Assembly (NCBI GenBank): GCA_944320795.1
Contig: CALUIU010000002.1
Coordinates: forward strand, 62,001 to 126,000
Direction of reading: 5' to 3'
DNA from: Candidatus Paraprevotella stercoravium
Lineage (GTDB): Bacteria; Bacteroidota; Bacteroidia; Bacteroidales; Bacteroidaceae
Length of the DNA: 64,000 nt
The translations under genes were made by a program, and so were the position numbers. The notes beneath the pieces were generated by a model. The model worked only from the letters and a program-made list of their open reading frames with translations. It made no database searches and was not told where the DNA came from. How positions within the stretch are numbered: the first letter of the stretch is position 1; the number at the start of each line of letters is the position of its first letter. This document shows positions 1-9,618 of the stretch, piece by piece.

Positions 1-234
1 GGTTCCGCTCACTGGTGAAACGAACTTCACTGTAGGATGTGCCTTGTCTACAAACAAGGCTTCGCCGGCCTTAACGACATCACCCTCCTTGACTACCACT
101 TTCGGCTTCATTCCCACGAAGCTGTCCGGAACCAAAGCATAGGTTCCCGGACAAGCTACCTGAAACTTTTCCTTGGCGGCTTTGCCCTTGAGATTGACAT
201 CAAGACCCTTACGTAATTTAATTACACTTGCCAT
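1..234 (-). CDS. nqrA: Na+-translocating NADH:quinone reductase subunit A (partial, N-terminus)
   Basis: The first 78 residues of NqrA, the large peripheral subunit of the sodium-pumping NADH:quinone oxidoreductase in the inner membrane. The gene continues past the left edge of the window. The visible part starts MASVIKLRKGLDVNLKGKA and contains PGTYALVPDSFVGMKPKVVVKEGD and VKFVSPVSG (read as separate short motifs), which is the typical biotinyl-lipoyl-like N-terminal domain of NqrA. The ATG at 232-234 lies about 40 bases downstream of a perfect -7 box. It is divergent from the TamB-like gene. The remaining nqr subunits would lie outside the window on the same strand, as is usual for this operon. 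Confidence 0.93.
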   Translation of the reverse strand, partial: MASVIKLRKGLDVNLKGKAAKEKFQVACPGTYALVPDSFVGMKPKVVVKEGDVVKAGEALFVDKAHPTVKFVSPVSGT

Positions 235-273
235 ATATTTGGATTATAAAAAATGGTTTTAATTAAAACGGCG

Positions 274-281
274 CAAATTTA
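274..281 (-). promoter_or_regulatory. Promoter -7 box for nqrA
   Basis: TAAATTTG on the minus strand, an exact match to the Bacteroides -7 consensus TAnnTTTG. It predicts a leader of about 35 nt ahead of the nqrA start at 234. No convincing -33 TTTG at the ideal spacing was seen. Confidence 0.6.
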
Positions 282-325
282 CGTAAAATAATAGAAAAAG
301 AGAAAGGTTTCTCCAAATAAAATTG

Positions 326-333
326 TAATTTCG
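326..333 (+). promoter_or_regulatory. Probable -7 box for the TamB-like gene
   Basis: TAATTTCG, seven of eight matches to TAnnTTTG. It lies 11 bases before an ATG at 345 that opens a short frame, MIKISKRSRK, which looks like the original N-terminus of the TamB-like protein. Its position supports 345 rather than the GTG at 401 as the ancestral start. Confidence 0.4.
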
Positions 334-400
334 TCTATCAAAATATGATAAAAATATCAAAACGCTCAAGAAAATAACCCGTTGGCTGATCGGATGTATT

Positions 401-3400
401 GTGACTGTCTATCTGTTAGGCCTGATATTGCTGAATATTCCAGCAATACAGGTCCGTATGTCCACACTTCTGGCAAACCGGCTCTCGGATTTTCTAAACA
501 CAGAAATAAGTATCGGACGCACGGATATGGGCCTATTGAACCGCATTATCCTGGATGATGTTCTCATTATGGACCAGCAGCAGGATACCTTGTTGCGTGC
601 AGCCCGTCTTTCAGCCAAGCTGGATTTAGGAGCTATTCTTAAAGGAAAAATTGTCATTAACAATGCACAACTGTTCGGCTGTTATGTGAATATATATCAA
701 AATAATCCGAAAGGGAAAACAAATCTCCAGTTCCTGATCGATGCATTTTCATCTAAAGACACAACTGCCCAAAAGGATATTGATTTACGCATCAACTCCG
801 TTCTGGTCAGAAGAGGTGAAATACGCTTCAACAAGCACTATATAGCAGAAACCCCTGGTCAATTTAATCCTGCACATATTCATCTGAAACAGCTGAGCAC
901 CAACATTGCCCTAAAGGCTTTCACCAAAGATTCGCTTAATTTTCAGGTAAAGCGCCTTTCATTCCAAGAACAATCCGGAATTCAATTAAATAAATTACAT
1001 TTTAAGATTCTTGCCAATAAAAAAGAGGCTAAAATATCCGCATTGGAAATCAAACTTCCGGACAGCAATCTGAAAATAGACACTCTTTATGCAAACTATT
1101 CCAATTCCCCCCAGTATATCGGTTGGAAGGAATGGTTTCAGACCTTACATGCCGGCATACGTATCAGCAACTCATTCATAGCCCCCAATGATCTGGCACC
1201 CTTTGTGCCAGCCCTGAAAGGAATCCATGAACCTATTCACATAAAGTTATATGGAGAATTGCTCCGGGAGCATATATTCTTTGACGAAATTCATCTGTAT
1301 ACAAAAGAACGGGAACTGGATGCCAGATCCCGCATATTGCTATATAGTCCGCTTAATAAAGAAAAGCAGAAGATTCATGCCTCTAACCTAAGTTTAAAGG
1401 CAGACAAAAGAGTCCTGAGTTTTTTACCGGAAGAGCAACAGAAAAAGCTTTCGGGAATAATTCCATACGTAGAAAAAGTAGGATTTCTGGATTTTGACGG
1501 TGAAATAAAAGCGAATCATAACATTCTGACAGTAAACGGAAAAGCTGATTGTGAAGCGGGTTCACTCCACTTAAACGGAAGCTTTGGCAGCACAAAAAAA
1601 TTCAAAGGACAGATTGCTTCCAACGCACTGCAATTAGACAAGATTCTAGGAACTGAGAATGATCTGGGAACCTTATCCTTCAATCTGAAAATAAACGGAG
1701 ATCTGGAGCATAAGATTCCCAAAATCCAAGCAAAAGGAAATATTCAAAACATAGAATTCAAGACTTACAACTATCAAAACATTCAGATTGACGGTAAATA
1801 CGATACAAAAGGATTCCAAGGCAGTGTTGCCATGGAAGATCCTAACGGTACAATCCAAATAAACGGTAAAGTAAACCCATACCAAAAAGAACCGGCAGTA
1901 AACCTGAAGATAAGTCTGAACCAAGTATCTCCGCACGAACTGAAGTTGTCAGAACGTTTCTCCGGAATCAAACTTACCACCGAAGTAAATGCAGACTTTA
2001 CAGGAATTCATGCCGATGATATCAATGGCAATCTCAGCATCATGGATTTACAGGTTGAGAACAATAACGAAAACCACAATTTCGGCAATATAATACTTGA
2101 CTGGCAGAAAAAAGGACCAAAAGAAAAAAACATCAAACTGCAAAGTAATTTTATTCAGGCATCGGTAACAGGAGAATTCACGTTCAAGGATCTGATAAAC
2201 AATATAAAATACTCTATCTCTGAATATCTGCCCGGACTCATAGAAGCACCGGAAAAGAAAATGCCAGAGTGTCAGATCAATGCAATGGTTCACATACAGA
2301 ATCTGGATGCAGTGAAGTGTATCTTAGGCACTCCGATTTCTTTCGGACAAGCTGCCTATATCAATGCATTTTACAACAGCAAAAAAAGTCTCACGCAAAT
2401 ACAGGTAAATGCTCCTCACATCATATATGGTACAGAAAACATAAAGAACCTATATGTAAACTACTCCGGAAGCAATGGTTTTCTAAACGGAAACCTGTCT
2501 CTTGCCAGAGAAATGAATCAGAAAATGGTCCATATTGATGTCAATACAAATATTCAAGACGGCATTCTGTACAACCAGTTACATTGGAATATCCCTAAAA
2601 ACAAAAAATATTCAGGCACAATTGCCCTTAATGCATTATTTGAAGAAACTCCGGAAAAAAAGACTAGAACCATAATCAACTTCAATCCGAGCGAAATCGT
2701 AATTAACGATTCCATTTGGCATGTCCATTCGGCTCAGGTCGACATTCATCCGGAAAAAATTCTTATTGACAATTTTCTCATTGATCAGTCTGCCGACAGA
2801 TACCTAAGCATAAAAGGATCAGTTTCAGACCAAGACAATGACTCTCTGGTAGCTAATTTAAAGAACATCAATTTGCAATATGTGTTTAACATGATCAACT
2901 TCCATGCGGTTGAATTTGACGGATTCGCCACAGGAAAAGTTTATGCACATAATCTGAAATCAGACCCCACAATTGAAGCCTACCTGAATGTACAAGATTT
3001 CACGTTTAATCTGGCTAAAATGGGAAATATGAACGCCTACGCAAGATGGAAAAAAAGCGAACAGTCAATTTCTTTAAATGCTCAAATGAATGATCTGGCA
3101 GAAAACAGTATGACGCGTGTAGACGGCACCGTAACACCAGGACATGCACCGGGAAGCGGATTGAACCTGAACATCACTGCAAATAACACCAACCTGTATT
3201 TTCTGAATCAATATACAAGCGGTATCTTTACAAACCTCCAGGGAAGAACTACCGGAAACCTGAGAGTCTTTGGACCATTTGGAGGTATCGACATAGAAGG
3301 CGACATGATGGTAAAACATGCAAACATGAAAGTTGATATTCTAAATACCAAATATCATATGTATAACAATATGATAACCATACGTCCCGGAAAAATCATC

Positions 3401-4885
3401 TTTAAGAATGCGATAATCTATGATGAAAACGGCGGAACCCAAACCGAAGGTCATAAAGCCGTAATAAACGGAGTACTCGCCCATGATCATTTTTCCAAAA
3501 TGACTTATGATTTAGATATCAAGACAGACCGTCTACTGGCATATGATCAGGAAGAGTTCGGCGATGAATTATTCTGTGGTACGGCAATTGCTTCTGGAAG
3601 TGTTGGCATCAAAGGTTCTCCAGGAATTTTAAATGTTGACATCAACGCATGGCCGGAAGAGGGCACTCTATTCCAATACAACTTGTCACGCCCTGACGTA
3701 CTTACCGAAAATCAATTTGTAAAATTCGTATCAAATAAAAAAGAGAATAATAAGAACAACAACCTAATATTTGAAAATGAAACGAACAACTTTATTTCCA
3801 ACAAAGTAGAAAGCAACCAGCCTCTAACAACAGAGCCAACCGAAAATACCAGCGACGTACGTGTCGATTTCAATCTGCACATTACCCCAAGGGCAACTTT
3901 GAGAATCCTGATGGACGCTCGGGCCGGAGACTATGTTTCAGTCAATGGAAATGGAAACATCAAAGCATCTTTCTATAATAAAGGAAAATTTCAGATGTAC
4001 GGAACCTTTACGGTTCAGGAAGGCATCTACAAACTGTCATTACAAGATGTTATCCGTAAGGATTTTATCCTTTCTCCTGGTGGAAGCATCGTATTCGGCG
4101 GTGATCCCAACGAAGCAGCTCTGAAATTACAGGCTATTTACAGTGTGCCATCCGTCTCCCTCAATGACTTAAGCTCAACAACCTTTAGTCAGAATAATGT
4201 GCGTGTAAATTGCCTGATGAACATACAAGGCAAAGCCAAACAGCCACATATCAGTTTTGATTTCGATATTCCAAACGTCAATGAGGACGAAAAGCGCATG
4301 GTTAAAAGCCTGATCAGTACAGAAGAAGAAAAAAACATGCAAATTGTCTACCTGCTTGGTATTGGACGCTTCTATACCTACGATTATAATAATCAGGAGC
4401 AAAGCCAATCGTCTGTAGCCATGAAATCGCTCCTGTCTTCAACCCTGAGCGGACAACTTAATGAGATGTTATCCAATATCATTGGCAACAACAACTGGAA
4501 TTTTGGAACAAATCTAAGCACAGGCGAACAGGGATGGAGTGATATGGACGTAGAAGGATTACTTTCAGGAAGACTACTGAACAACCGCTTACTGATCAAC
4601 GGTAATTTCGGCTATCGGGACAATACAAATACCTATAAATCATCTAATTTTATCGGTGATTTTGACATTCAGTGGCTACTCACTCCCAATGGTAACCTTT
4701 CCCTGAAAGCCTACAGTGAAACCAACGACCGATATTTTACAAAATCATCACTGACCACCCAAGGTATTGGTATACAGTTTAAAAAAGACTTCGGCTCTTG
4801 GAAAGATCTGTTTCGCATCTCAAGAAGGAGAAGACCAGACATACTGAAACTGGATTCTGTAACACAGAAAAAAATACAGGAATAA
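401..4885 (+). CDS. TamB-like translocation/assembly module protein (DUF490), N-terminus possibly frameshifted
   Basis: A 1494-residue AsmA/TamB-type protein. Such proteins are anchored in the inner membrane and span the periplasm as a long beta-structured groove, serving outer-membrane protein assembly or lipid transport. The N-terminus is hydrophobic (VYLLGLILLNIPAIQ). The middle is repetitive, beta-rich and Asn/Lys-rich. The C-terminal 450 residues resemble the TamB (DUF490) domain, with GSIVFGGDPNEAALKLQAIY and a basic tail. Length is usual for Bacteroidetes members. The only start codon in this frame is the GTG at 401, which cuts into the membrane helix. An ATG at 345 in another frame gives MIKISKRSRK and then TAA at 375. 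One extra A in the A-run at 371-374 would join it to ITRWLIGCIV and restore a normal anchor. This is either a sequencing indel or a real frameshift. Confidence 0.85.
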   Translation: MTVYLLGLILLNIPAIQVRMSTLLANRLSDFLNTEISIGRTDMGLLNRIILDDVLIMDQQQDTLLRAARLSAKLDLGAILKGKIVINNAQLFGCYVNIYQNNPKGKTNLQFLIDAFSSKDTTAQKDIDLRINSVLVRRGEIRFNKHYIAETPGQFNPAHIHLKQLSTNIALKAFTKDSLNFQVKRLSFQEQSGIQLNKLHFKILANKKEAKISALEIKLPDSNLKIDTLYANYSNSPQYIGWKEWFQTLHAGIRISNSFIAPNDLAPFVPALKGIHEPIHIKLYGELLREHIFFDEIHLYTKERELDARSRILLYSPLNKEKQKIHASNLSLKADKRVLSFLPEEQQKKLSGIIPYVEKVGFLDFDGEIKANHNILTVNGKADCEAGSLHLNGSFGSTKKFKGQIASNALQLDKILGTENDLGTLSFNLKINGDLEHKIPKIQAKGNIQNIEFKTYNYQNIQIDGKYDTKGFQGSVAMEDPNGTIQINGKVNPYQKEPAVNLKISLNQVSPHELKLSERFSGIKLTTEVNADFTGIHADDINGNLSIMDLQVENNNENHNFGNIILDWQKKGPKEKNIKLQSNFIQASVTGEFTFKDLINNIKYSISEYLPGLIEAPEKKMPECQINAMVHIQNLDAVKCILGTPISFGQAAYINAFYNSKKSLTQIQVNAPHIIYGTENIKNLYVNYSGSNGFLNGNLSLAREMNQKMVHIDVNTNIQDGILYNQLHWNIPKNKKYSGTIALNALFEETPEKKTRTIINFNPSEIVINDSIWHVHSAQVDIHPEKILIDNFLIDQSADRYLSIKGSVSDQDNDSLVANLKNINLQYVFNMINFHAVEFDGFATGKVYAHNLKSDPTIEAYLNVQDFTFNLAKMGNMNAYARWKKSEQSISLNAQMNDLAENSMTRVDGTVTPGHAPGSGLNLNITANNTNLYFLNQYTSGIFTNLQGRTTGNLRVFGPFGGIDIEGDMMVKHANMKVDILNTKYHMYNNMITIRPGKIIFKNAIIYDENGGTQTEGHKAVINGVLAHDHFSKMTYDLDIKTDRLLAYDQEEFGDELFCGTAIASGSVGIKGSPGILNVDINAWPEEGTLFQYNLSRPDVLTENQFVKFVSNKKENNKNNNLIFENETNNFISNKVESNQPLTTEPTENTSDVRVDFNLHITPRATLRILMDARAGDYVSVNGNGNIKASFYNKGKFQMYGTFTVQEGIYKLSLQDVIRKDFILSPGGSIVFGGDPNEAALKLQAIYSVPSVSLNDLSSTTFSQNNVRVNCLMNIQGKAKQPHISFDFDIPNVNEDEKRMVKSLISTEEEKNMQIVYLLGIGRFYTYDYNNQEQSQSSVAMKSLLSSTLSGQLNEMLSNIIGNNNWNFGTNLSTGEQGWSDMDVEGLLSGRLLNNRLLINGNFGYRDNTNTYKSSNFIGDFDIQWLLTPNGNLSLKAYSETNDRYFTKSSLTTQGIGIQFKKDFGSWKDLFRISRRRRPDILKLDSVTQKKIQE

Positions 4886-4929
4886 AAAAATACAGGCCGC
4901 ATCCGAATCCAGGTGCGGCCTGTATTTTT
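4886..4929. terminator. Bidirectional terminator between the TamB-like gene and thrE
   Basis: A perfect 16-bp stem (4886-4901 with 4914-4929) built on TACAGGCCGCA, with a 12-nt loop and A/T tracts on both flanks. It lies between two convergent genes and can serve both. Confidence 0.9.
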
Positions 4930-4952
4930 ATAATCAAATTCTTAATATAGAT

Positions 4953-6329
4953 TTACCACTCGATAAATTTACCACGCTCACGTCTTTTACGCAATTCTTC
5001 CTGTAGGAAACGCTGACGATCCTTGGCAATAAAACGACGTGCAAAAATATTTGGAATAGCAACGCCCAAGGCAATACAGAAAATTACCATACCGGAATTT
5101 ACGCCGCTCTCCAAAGCTTTCATAAACGGTGTAATCTGATCCAAGGACTTCACATTCATACTGATAAAACCTAAAAGCATACGATACATCAATACTCCCG
5201 GAATCATTGGAATCACAGATGGAATGGTCAACACGTGATTAGGCACATGGAACCAGTGAACAGCTTTAATCGCAATGAGACTTACCAATACAGAACCGGC
5301 AAAAGATCCCATTACCAGTCCCATATCCAAACCGATATTATTCGTACTTGGACCCAAATTCACAAAGTTACGCGTACATACAGCCAAAATACCACCGATG
5401 GCCACAACCCAAAGCAAACGACGCGGAATATTAAAGATCATGGAGAAACCCATCGCTGAAATGGCAGCAGCAATAGCATATTCCCAATAAGCATGATGAG
5501 GCACAATACTCAGAGTTGCAAATAATTCCGGAATATTACAGAACTTGATGACAAAGGTAATACCGAACGCCATCGAAGTGACAATCAACAATGTATTGAC
5601 CGCACGCACGATACCCACCTGGATATAATTGTCGAGCATATCATCCACAAAATTAATCAAAGGTACACCCGGAACGATAAACAGGGCACAAGCCAACAAC
5701 GGATGATAAGGAGTGCTGGTCCATTCCGAAGGCAGATAAGTCGTAGACCAGGCAATCAGTGTCGAAATGAATGCGGCAATGGCAATGCTCATATAGTGAT
5801 TGATCCCCCACTCATTGCAGATAGCACGCACACGCATACCCAAAATAGCCGCAATGGAAGCATAAAGGAAAGCCACCCAGTCACAACCGAACTGAATACA
5901 GAATCCGCCACAGGCAAAACCGGCACCAATTGCTACCTGCCAGGGAGTGTAGTTGCGTTTTTTGGTACGAATCTTTTCCAGTTCAGCCTCATACTGATCC
6001 AGAGAATAATCTTGCTCAATGGCTCTCCATGACAATTTGCTGACTTCCGAAATAGCAGTCATGTTCACACCATGATGTTCACACTTCTGAAGTTTGGAGA
6101 AAGAGTGGGCATTGTCACTCAGGTTCACTTGCAGCATGGTAAAACCGACGTCTATGTGCAGTTTATCCTCCGGCAAGCCCAAGTAGGCTGCTACCCGATT
6201 CATGTTGCGTACAACTCTATTGGTGTCGGCCAGACTTTCTACCAATAATTTTCCGGTTCTCAATAATAAATCTAACTTTCTTCTGATCAATAACAGATCC
6301 TGCTGGTCTTCTTGTTTGTGCTCCAACAT
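4953..6329 (-). CDS. Threonine/serine exporter family membrane protein (ThrE-like)
   Basis: A 458-residue integral membrane protein of the ThrE/YjjP-YjjB family, which exports threonine and serine by proton-coupled transport in characterised members. The soluble N-terminal third (to about residue 135) carries the conserved stretch DVGFTMLQVNLSD. About ten hydrophobic helices follow. The motifs FACGGFCIQFGCDW, ALFIVPGVPLINFVDDMLD and PSVIPMIPGVLMYR are typical of the family, and the pattern indicates both halves (DUF1212 and DUF3815) fused in one chain. The substrate in this organism is inferred only from the family. It has its own promoter and a terminator shared with the convergent gene. Confidence 0.85.
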   Translation of the reverse strand: MLEHKQEDQQDLLLIRRKLDLLLRTGKLLVESLADTNRVVRNMNRVAAYLGLPEDKLHIDVGFTMLQVNLSDNAHSFSKLQKCEHHGVNMTAISEVSKLSWRAIEQDYSLDQYEAELEKIRTKKRNYTPWQVAIGAGFACGGFCIQFGCDWVAFLYASIAAILGMRVRAICNEWGINHYMSIAIAAFISTLIAWSTTYLPSEWTSTPYHPLLACALFIVPGVPLINFVDDMLDNYIQVGIVRAVNTLLIVTSMAFGITFVIKFCNIPELFATLSIVPHHAYWEYAIAAAISAMGFSMIFNIPRRLLWVVAIGGILAVCTRNFVNLGPSTNNIGLDMGLVMGSFAGSVLVSLIAIKAVHWFHVPNHVLTIPSVIPMIPGVLMYRMLLGFISMNVKSLDQITPFMKALESGVNSGMVIFCIALGVAIPNIFARRFIAKDRQRFLQEELRKRRERGKFIEW

Positions 6330-6374
6330 AAATTAATTTTTATATACAAAAAAATCGATATATCTTTCGAAGTG

Positions 6375-6382
6375 CAAAAGTA
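6375..6382 (-). promoter_or_regulatory. Promoter -7 box for the thrE-like gene
   Basis: TACTTTTG on the minus strand, an exact TAnnTTTG match, about 45 bases before the start at 6329. It predicts a leader of roughly 40 nt. Confidence 0.6.
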
Positions 6383-6480
6383 TAAAAAAATCACCAACCC
6401 GACAACGTATAACTGATATTTAACCCAATCTTACAGCACCTTAGCGACTCTGCAAAAGACAGAAGCCATCCTTAAAAAGG

Positions 6481-6523
6481 AAAGAGCATGCTTACGGGAC
6501 TCTTCCCCGAAAGCATGCTCTTT
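6481..6523 (-). terminator. Terminator downstream of proS
   Basis: A perfect 13-bp stem (6481-6493 with 6511-6523, AAAGAGCATGCTT) with a 17-nt loop. It lies 40 bases past the proS stop, and the minus strand continues into CCTTTTTAAG. Confidence 0.8.
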
Positions 6524-6564
6524 TCTATTATTTTTATCCTCTCTCAAAAACGAGAAGCTGTATT

Positions 6565-8046
6565 TTAATAAGAACGGGCAATCAAGACTCTGCACTTTGC
6601 AGGTTTTCCGCTCACCATGTCTACTCCTGGAGTCTGCTCAAATTCAAATGGCACACAACGGATTGTTGCCTGAGTATCCTCCTTGATCTTAGCTTCCGTC
6701 TCGGCTGTTCCATCCCAGTGACACAGGAAGAAACCGCCGTCCTTAACTCGTTTCTTAAAGTCTTCGTAATCATCACACTCGTAAATATGTGCATCACGGT
6801 AAGCCTTGGCTTTGGCAAAGATATTGTTCTGAATATCATCCAACAAGTCTTTGACATACTGTTCAATACCGTCCATCGTACGGGTTTCTTTCTCCAAAGT
6901 ATCACGACGCATGATCTCCACCGTATTATTCTCCAGATCACGGGCACCGATAACCAGACGTACAGGTACTCCCTTCAGCTCATAATCCGCAAACTTAAAG
7001 CCCGGACGTTTGTTGTCGGCATTGTCATACTTCACAGAAACGCCCATAGCACGCAGATTGGCCGCAATACCTTCAACCTTGGCATCAATAGCTGCCAATT
7101 GTTCCTCATTTTTATAAATTGGCACGATAACCACCTGAATCGGAGCCAACTTTGGAGGTAATACCAGACCGTTGTCATCCGAATGAGTCATAATCAGAGC
7201 GCCCATCAAACGGGTGGATACACCCCAAGAAGTAGCCCACGCATACTCCAGCTTGTTCTCCTTATTGATGAACTGCACATCAAACGCCTTTCCGAAGTTC
7301 TGACCCAAAAAATGAGAAGTACCACTCTGCAAAGCTTTTCCGTCTTGCATCATCGCCTCAATGGTATAAGTATCCAAGGCACCGGCAAAACGCTCTGTCT
7401 CACTTTTCACACCTTGCACTACCGGTACAGCCATATACTTCTCGGCAAAATCAGCATAAACCTTCAGCATCTGCTTGGCACGATCTTCCGCTTCCTCGCG
7501 GGTAGCGTGAGCGGTGTGGCCTTCCTGCCACAGGAATTCAGCAGTACGCAAGAACAGACGGGTACGCATCTCCCAACGCATCACATTACACCACTGATTG
7601 CACAACACCGGCAGATCGCGATAACTCTGAATCCAGTTACGGAAAGTATTCCAGATGATCGTTTCAGAAGTTGGACGGATAATCAATTCTTCCTCCAGCT
7701 TGGCAGCCGGATCTACCACCACCCCGTTCTTTTCCTCATTGGTTTTCAAACGATAATGAGTCACCACTGCGCATTCTTTTGCAAAACCTTCTACATGCTC
7801 AGCTTCCTTACTCAGGAAAGATTTCGGAATCAACAATGGAAAATATGCATTCTGCACCCCTGTTTCCTTAAATTTATCATCCAGAATGCGCTGCATTTTT
7901 TCCCAAATAGCATAGCCGTAAGGTTTGATTACCATACAACCACGCACGTCTGACTGCTCGGCCAAATCGGCTTTTACAACCAGTTCGTTATACCATTGAG
8001 AATAGTTTTCGCTTCTCTTCGTCAGATTTTTCAGTTCTTTAGCCAT
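6565..8046 (-). CDS. proS: Prolyl-tRNA synthetase (archaeal/eukaryotic-like short type)
   Basis: Class II aminoacyl-tRNA synthetase, 493 residues, charging tRNA-Pro in the cytoplasm. Class II motif 2 is clear (VMRWEMRTR followed by [16 protein letters not shown]), as is the preceding [14 protein letters not shown]. The C-terminal domain carries spaced cysteines (FLCHW, IRCVP, AKCRV) and ends in Tyr, as in the archaeal-like type without the bacterial editing insertion; this type is normal in Bacteroidetes. The ATG at 8046 ([11 protein letters not shown]) is chosen because the frame's upstream TTG at 8076 falls inside the -7 promoter box. Confidence 0.96.
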   Translation of the reverse strand: MAKELKNLTKRSENYSQWYNELVVKADLAEQSDVRGCMVIKPYGYAIWEKMQRILDDKFKETGVQNAYFPLLIPKSFLSKEAEHVEGFAKECAVVTHYRLKTNEEKNGVVVDPAAKLEEELIIRPTSETIIWNTFRNWIQSYRDLPVLCNQWCNVMRWEMRTRLFLRTAEFLWQEGHTAHATREEAEDRAKQMLKVYADFAEKYMAVPVVQGVKSETERFAGALDTYTIEAMMQDGKALQSGTSHFLGQNFGKAFDVQFINKENKLEYAWATSWGVSTRLMGALIMTHSDDNGLVLPPKLAPIQVVIVPIYKNEEQLAAIDAKVEGIAANLRAMGVSVKYDNADNKRPGFKFADYELKGVPVRLVIGARDLENNTVEIMRRDTLEKETRTMDGIEQYVKDLLDDIQNNIFAKAKAYRDAHIYECDDYEDFKKRVKDGGFFLCHWDGTAETEAKIKEDTQATIRCVPFEFEQTPGVDMVSGKPAKCRVLIARSY

Positions 8047-8073
8047 AATTTTATCACAAGTTATTTCTTTGCG

Positions 8074-8081
8074 CAAAATTA
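8074..8081 (-). promoter_or_regulatory. Promoter -7 box for proS
   Basis: TAATTTTG on the minus strand, an exact TAnnTTTG match 27 bases before the ATG at 8046. It excludes the upstream TTG as the start of proS. Confidence 0.65.
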
Positions 8082-8123
8082 CAAAAAACTTTTTATTCCT
8101 TGTGTGAAAAAGAAAAAATGTCT

Positions 8124-8131
8124 TATCTTTG
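8124..8131 (+). promoter_or_regulatory. Promoter for the OmpA-like lipoprotein gene
   Basis: TATCTTTG, an exact -7 match, with a TTG at 8100-8102 about 21 bases upstream as a possible -33 element. The leader to the ATG at 8169 would be about 33 nt. Confidence 0.65.
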
Positions 8132-8168
8132 CCTACGTTTTGAAGAATTTTTAATTTAGAAGTTAACT

Positions 8169-8891
8169 ATGAAAGGAATGAAATTGACAGCAGGTTTTCT
8201 CTGCTTTTCATTAGTGTTGAGTAGCTGTGGTATGTCAAATACCGGAAAAGGCTCATTAATCGGTGCAGGCGGCGGTGCAGCATTGGGTTCATTAATCGGT
8301 GCATTGGCCAGCCAAAATAAAGGAAAAGGTGCAGCAATCGGTGCCGCAGTTGGTTCTGCCGTAGGTGTTACCGCAGGTGCGTTGATCGGTAAGAAAATGG
8401 ATAAAGCCAAGGCAGAGGCAGAAAAAATCGCCAATGCTCAGGTTGAAAGTGTAACAGACGCCAATGGTCTGCAGGCTGTAAAGGTTACTTTTGATTCTGG
8501 TATCCTGTTCAACACCAGCAGTTCTACTCTGAGCACAACAGCACAGTCTTCACTGAAAAACTTTGCAACGAACGTATTACGCCCCAATACAGATATGGAT
8601 GTGGCTATCAAAGGATACACAGACAATCAGGGATGGAAAAACAGCACAGCAGAACAGAGTGTCCAGAAGAACATCACCTTATCTCTGCAACGTGCTCAGG
8701 CTGTTGAATCTTATCTGAGAGCTCAGGGAGTAGGCTCATCTCAGATTAAGTCTGTAGAAGGACTGGGTGAAGCTAATCCGGTTGCTGATAATTCAACAGC
8801 ATCAGGCCGCCAGCAGAATCGCCGCGTTGAAGTATATCTGTATGCTAGCGAAGCGATGATCAAAGCTGCTGAAGCAGGAACTTTACAATAA
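8169..8891 (+). CDS. OmpA-family lipoprotein with glycine-zipper segment
   Basis: A 240-residue outer-membrane lipoprotein that probably ties the outer membrane to peptidoglycan. The signal peptide ends in the lipobox VLSSC (Cys20). A glycine/alanine-rich zipper follows at about residues 27-77 (SLIGAGGGAALGSLIGA and a second copy, GAAIGAAVGSAVGVTAGAL), then a short Lys/Glu/Ala-rich helix. The OmpA-type peptidoglycan-binding domain covers about residues 100-228, with IKGYTDNQG, LSLQRAQAVESYL and the closing QQNRRVEVYL. The architecture matches YiaD-like lipoproteins. It lies 24 bases ahead of mtgA on the same strand, so the two are probably cotranscribed and both concern the cell wall. Confidence 0.92.
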   Translation: MKGMKLTAGFLCFSLVLSSCGMSNTGKGSLIGAGGGAALGSLIGALASQNKGKGAAIGAAVGSAVGVTAGALIGKKMDKAKAEAEKIANAQVESVTDANGLQAVKVTFDSGILFNTSSSTLSTTAQSSLKNFATNVLRPNTDMDVAIKGYTDNQGWKNSTAEQSVQKNITLSLQRAQAVESYLRAQGVGSSQIKSVEGLGEANPVADNSTASGRQQNRRVEVYLYASEAMIKAAEAGTLQ

Positions 8892-8915
8892 ACAACCTTC
8901 TTATAAAAGGAAATC

Positions 8916-9617
8916 ATGTTTCACATATTGAAACGGATTCAGAAAGTATTGCAATGGATTGTACTTCTATTTTTTGGAAGTACAATCCTTGCTGTTTTAG
9001 TATACCGGTTTGCTCCCGTACCAATCACTCCATTAATGATTATCCGCTGCACCCAACAGATGGCTCGAGGAGAAAAGGTACGGCTCAAACATCACTGGGT
9101 TCCTTTAAACCGTATTTCAAAGTATTTGCCGGTAGCAGTAATGGCCTCTGAAGACCAACGCTTTATGACTCATCACGGATTTGACCTGACTGAGATTCAA
9201 AATGCGTTGGAAGAGCGGGAACAAGGCAAACGCATCCGTGGAGGAAGTACAATAAGCCAGCAAACCGCAAAGAATGTATTCTTATGGCCTACGTCTTCAT
9301 GGATACGCAAAGGGTTTGAAGCTTATTTTACGGTACTGATCGAGTTGGCATGGAGTAAGGAACGTATCATGGAAGTATATCTGAATTCTATTGAAATGGG
9401 AGATGGAATTTACGGTGCAGAAGCTGTTGCCCAACAGAATTTCGGACATTCAGCAGCACAATTGACACGCGCCAACTGTGCTCTCATAGCCGCAACCTTA
9501 CCTAATCCGCTCCGTTTCAGTTCCAAAGATCCGTCACGATACATGCTAAAACGGCAAACCGCCATTATGAAGCAAATGAAACATATCGATCTGCTTCCCA
9601 TACACAACAACCGATAG
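8916..9617 (+). CDS. mtgA: Monofunctional peptidoglycan glycosyltransferase
   Basis: A 233-residue GT51 enzyme that polymerises lipid II into glycan strands at the outer face of the inner membrane. One N-terminal membrane anchor (about residues 12-31) is followed by a compact catalytic domain. The GT51 motifs are intact: [14 protein letters not shown] with catalytic Glu79, [18 protein letters not shown], and [23 protein letters not shown]. No transpeptidase domain follows, so it is the monofunctional type at the usual length. It lies just after the OmpA-like lipoprotein gene and converges with a DUF1460 gene after a one-base gap. Confidence 0.95.
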   Translation: MFHILKRIQKVLQWIVLLFFGSTILAVLVYRFAPVPITPLMIIRCTQQMARGEKVRLKHHWVPLNRISKYLPVAVMASEDQRFMTHHGFDLTEIQNALEEREQGKRIRGGSTISQQTAKNVFLWPTSSWIRKGFEAYFTVLIELAWSKERIMEVYLNSIEMGDGIYGAEAVAQQNFGHSAAQLTRANCALIAATLPNPLRFSSKDPSRYMLKRQTAIMKQMKHIDLLPIHNNR

Positions 9618-9618
9618 C

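Noticed and set aside
7183-7953. A 256-residue frame antisense to proS
   Set aside because: Shadow of prolyl-tRNA synthetase, His/Gln-rich without recognisable features.
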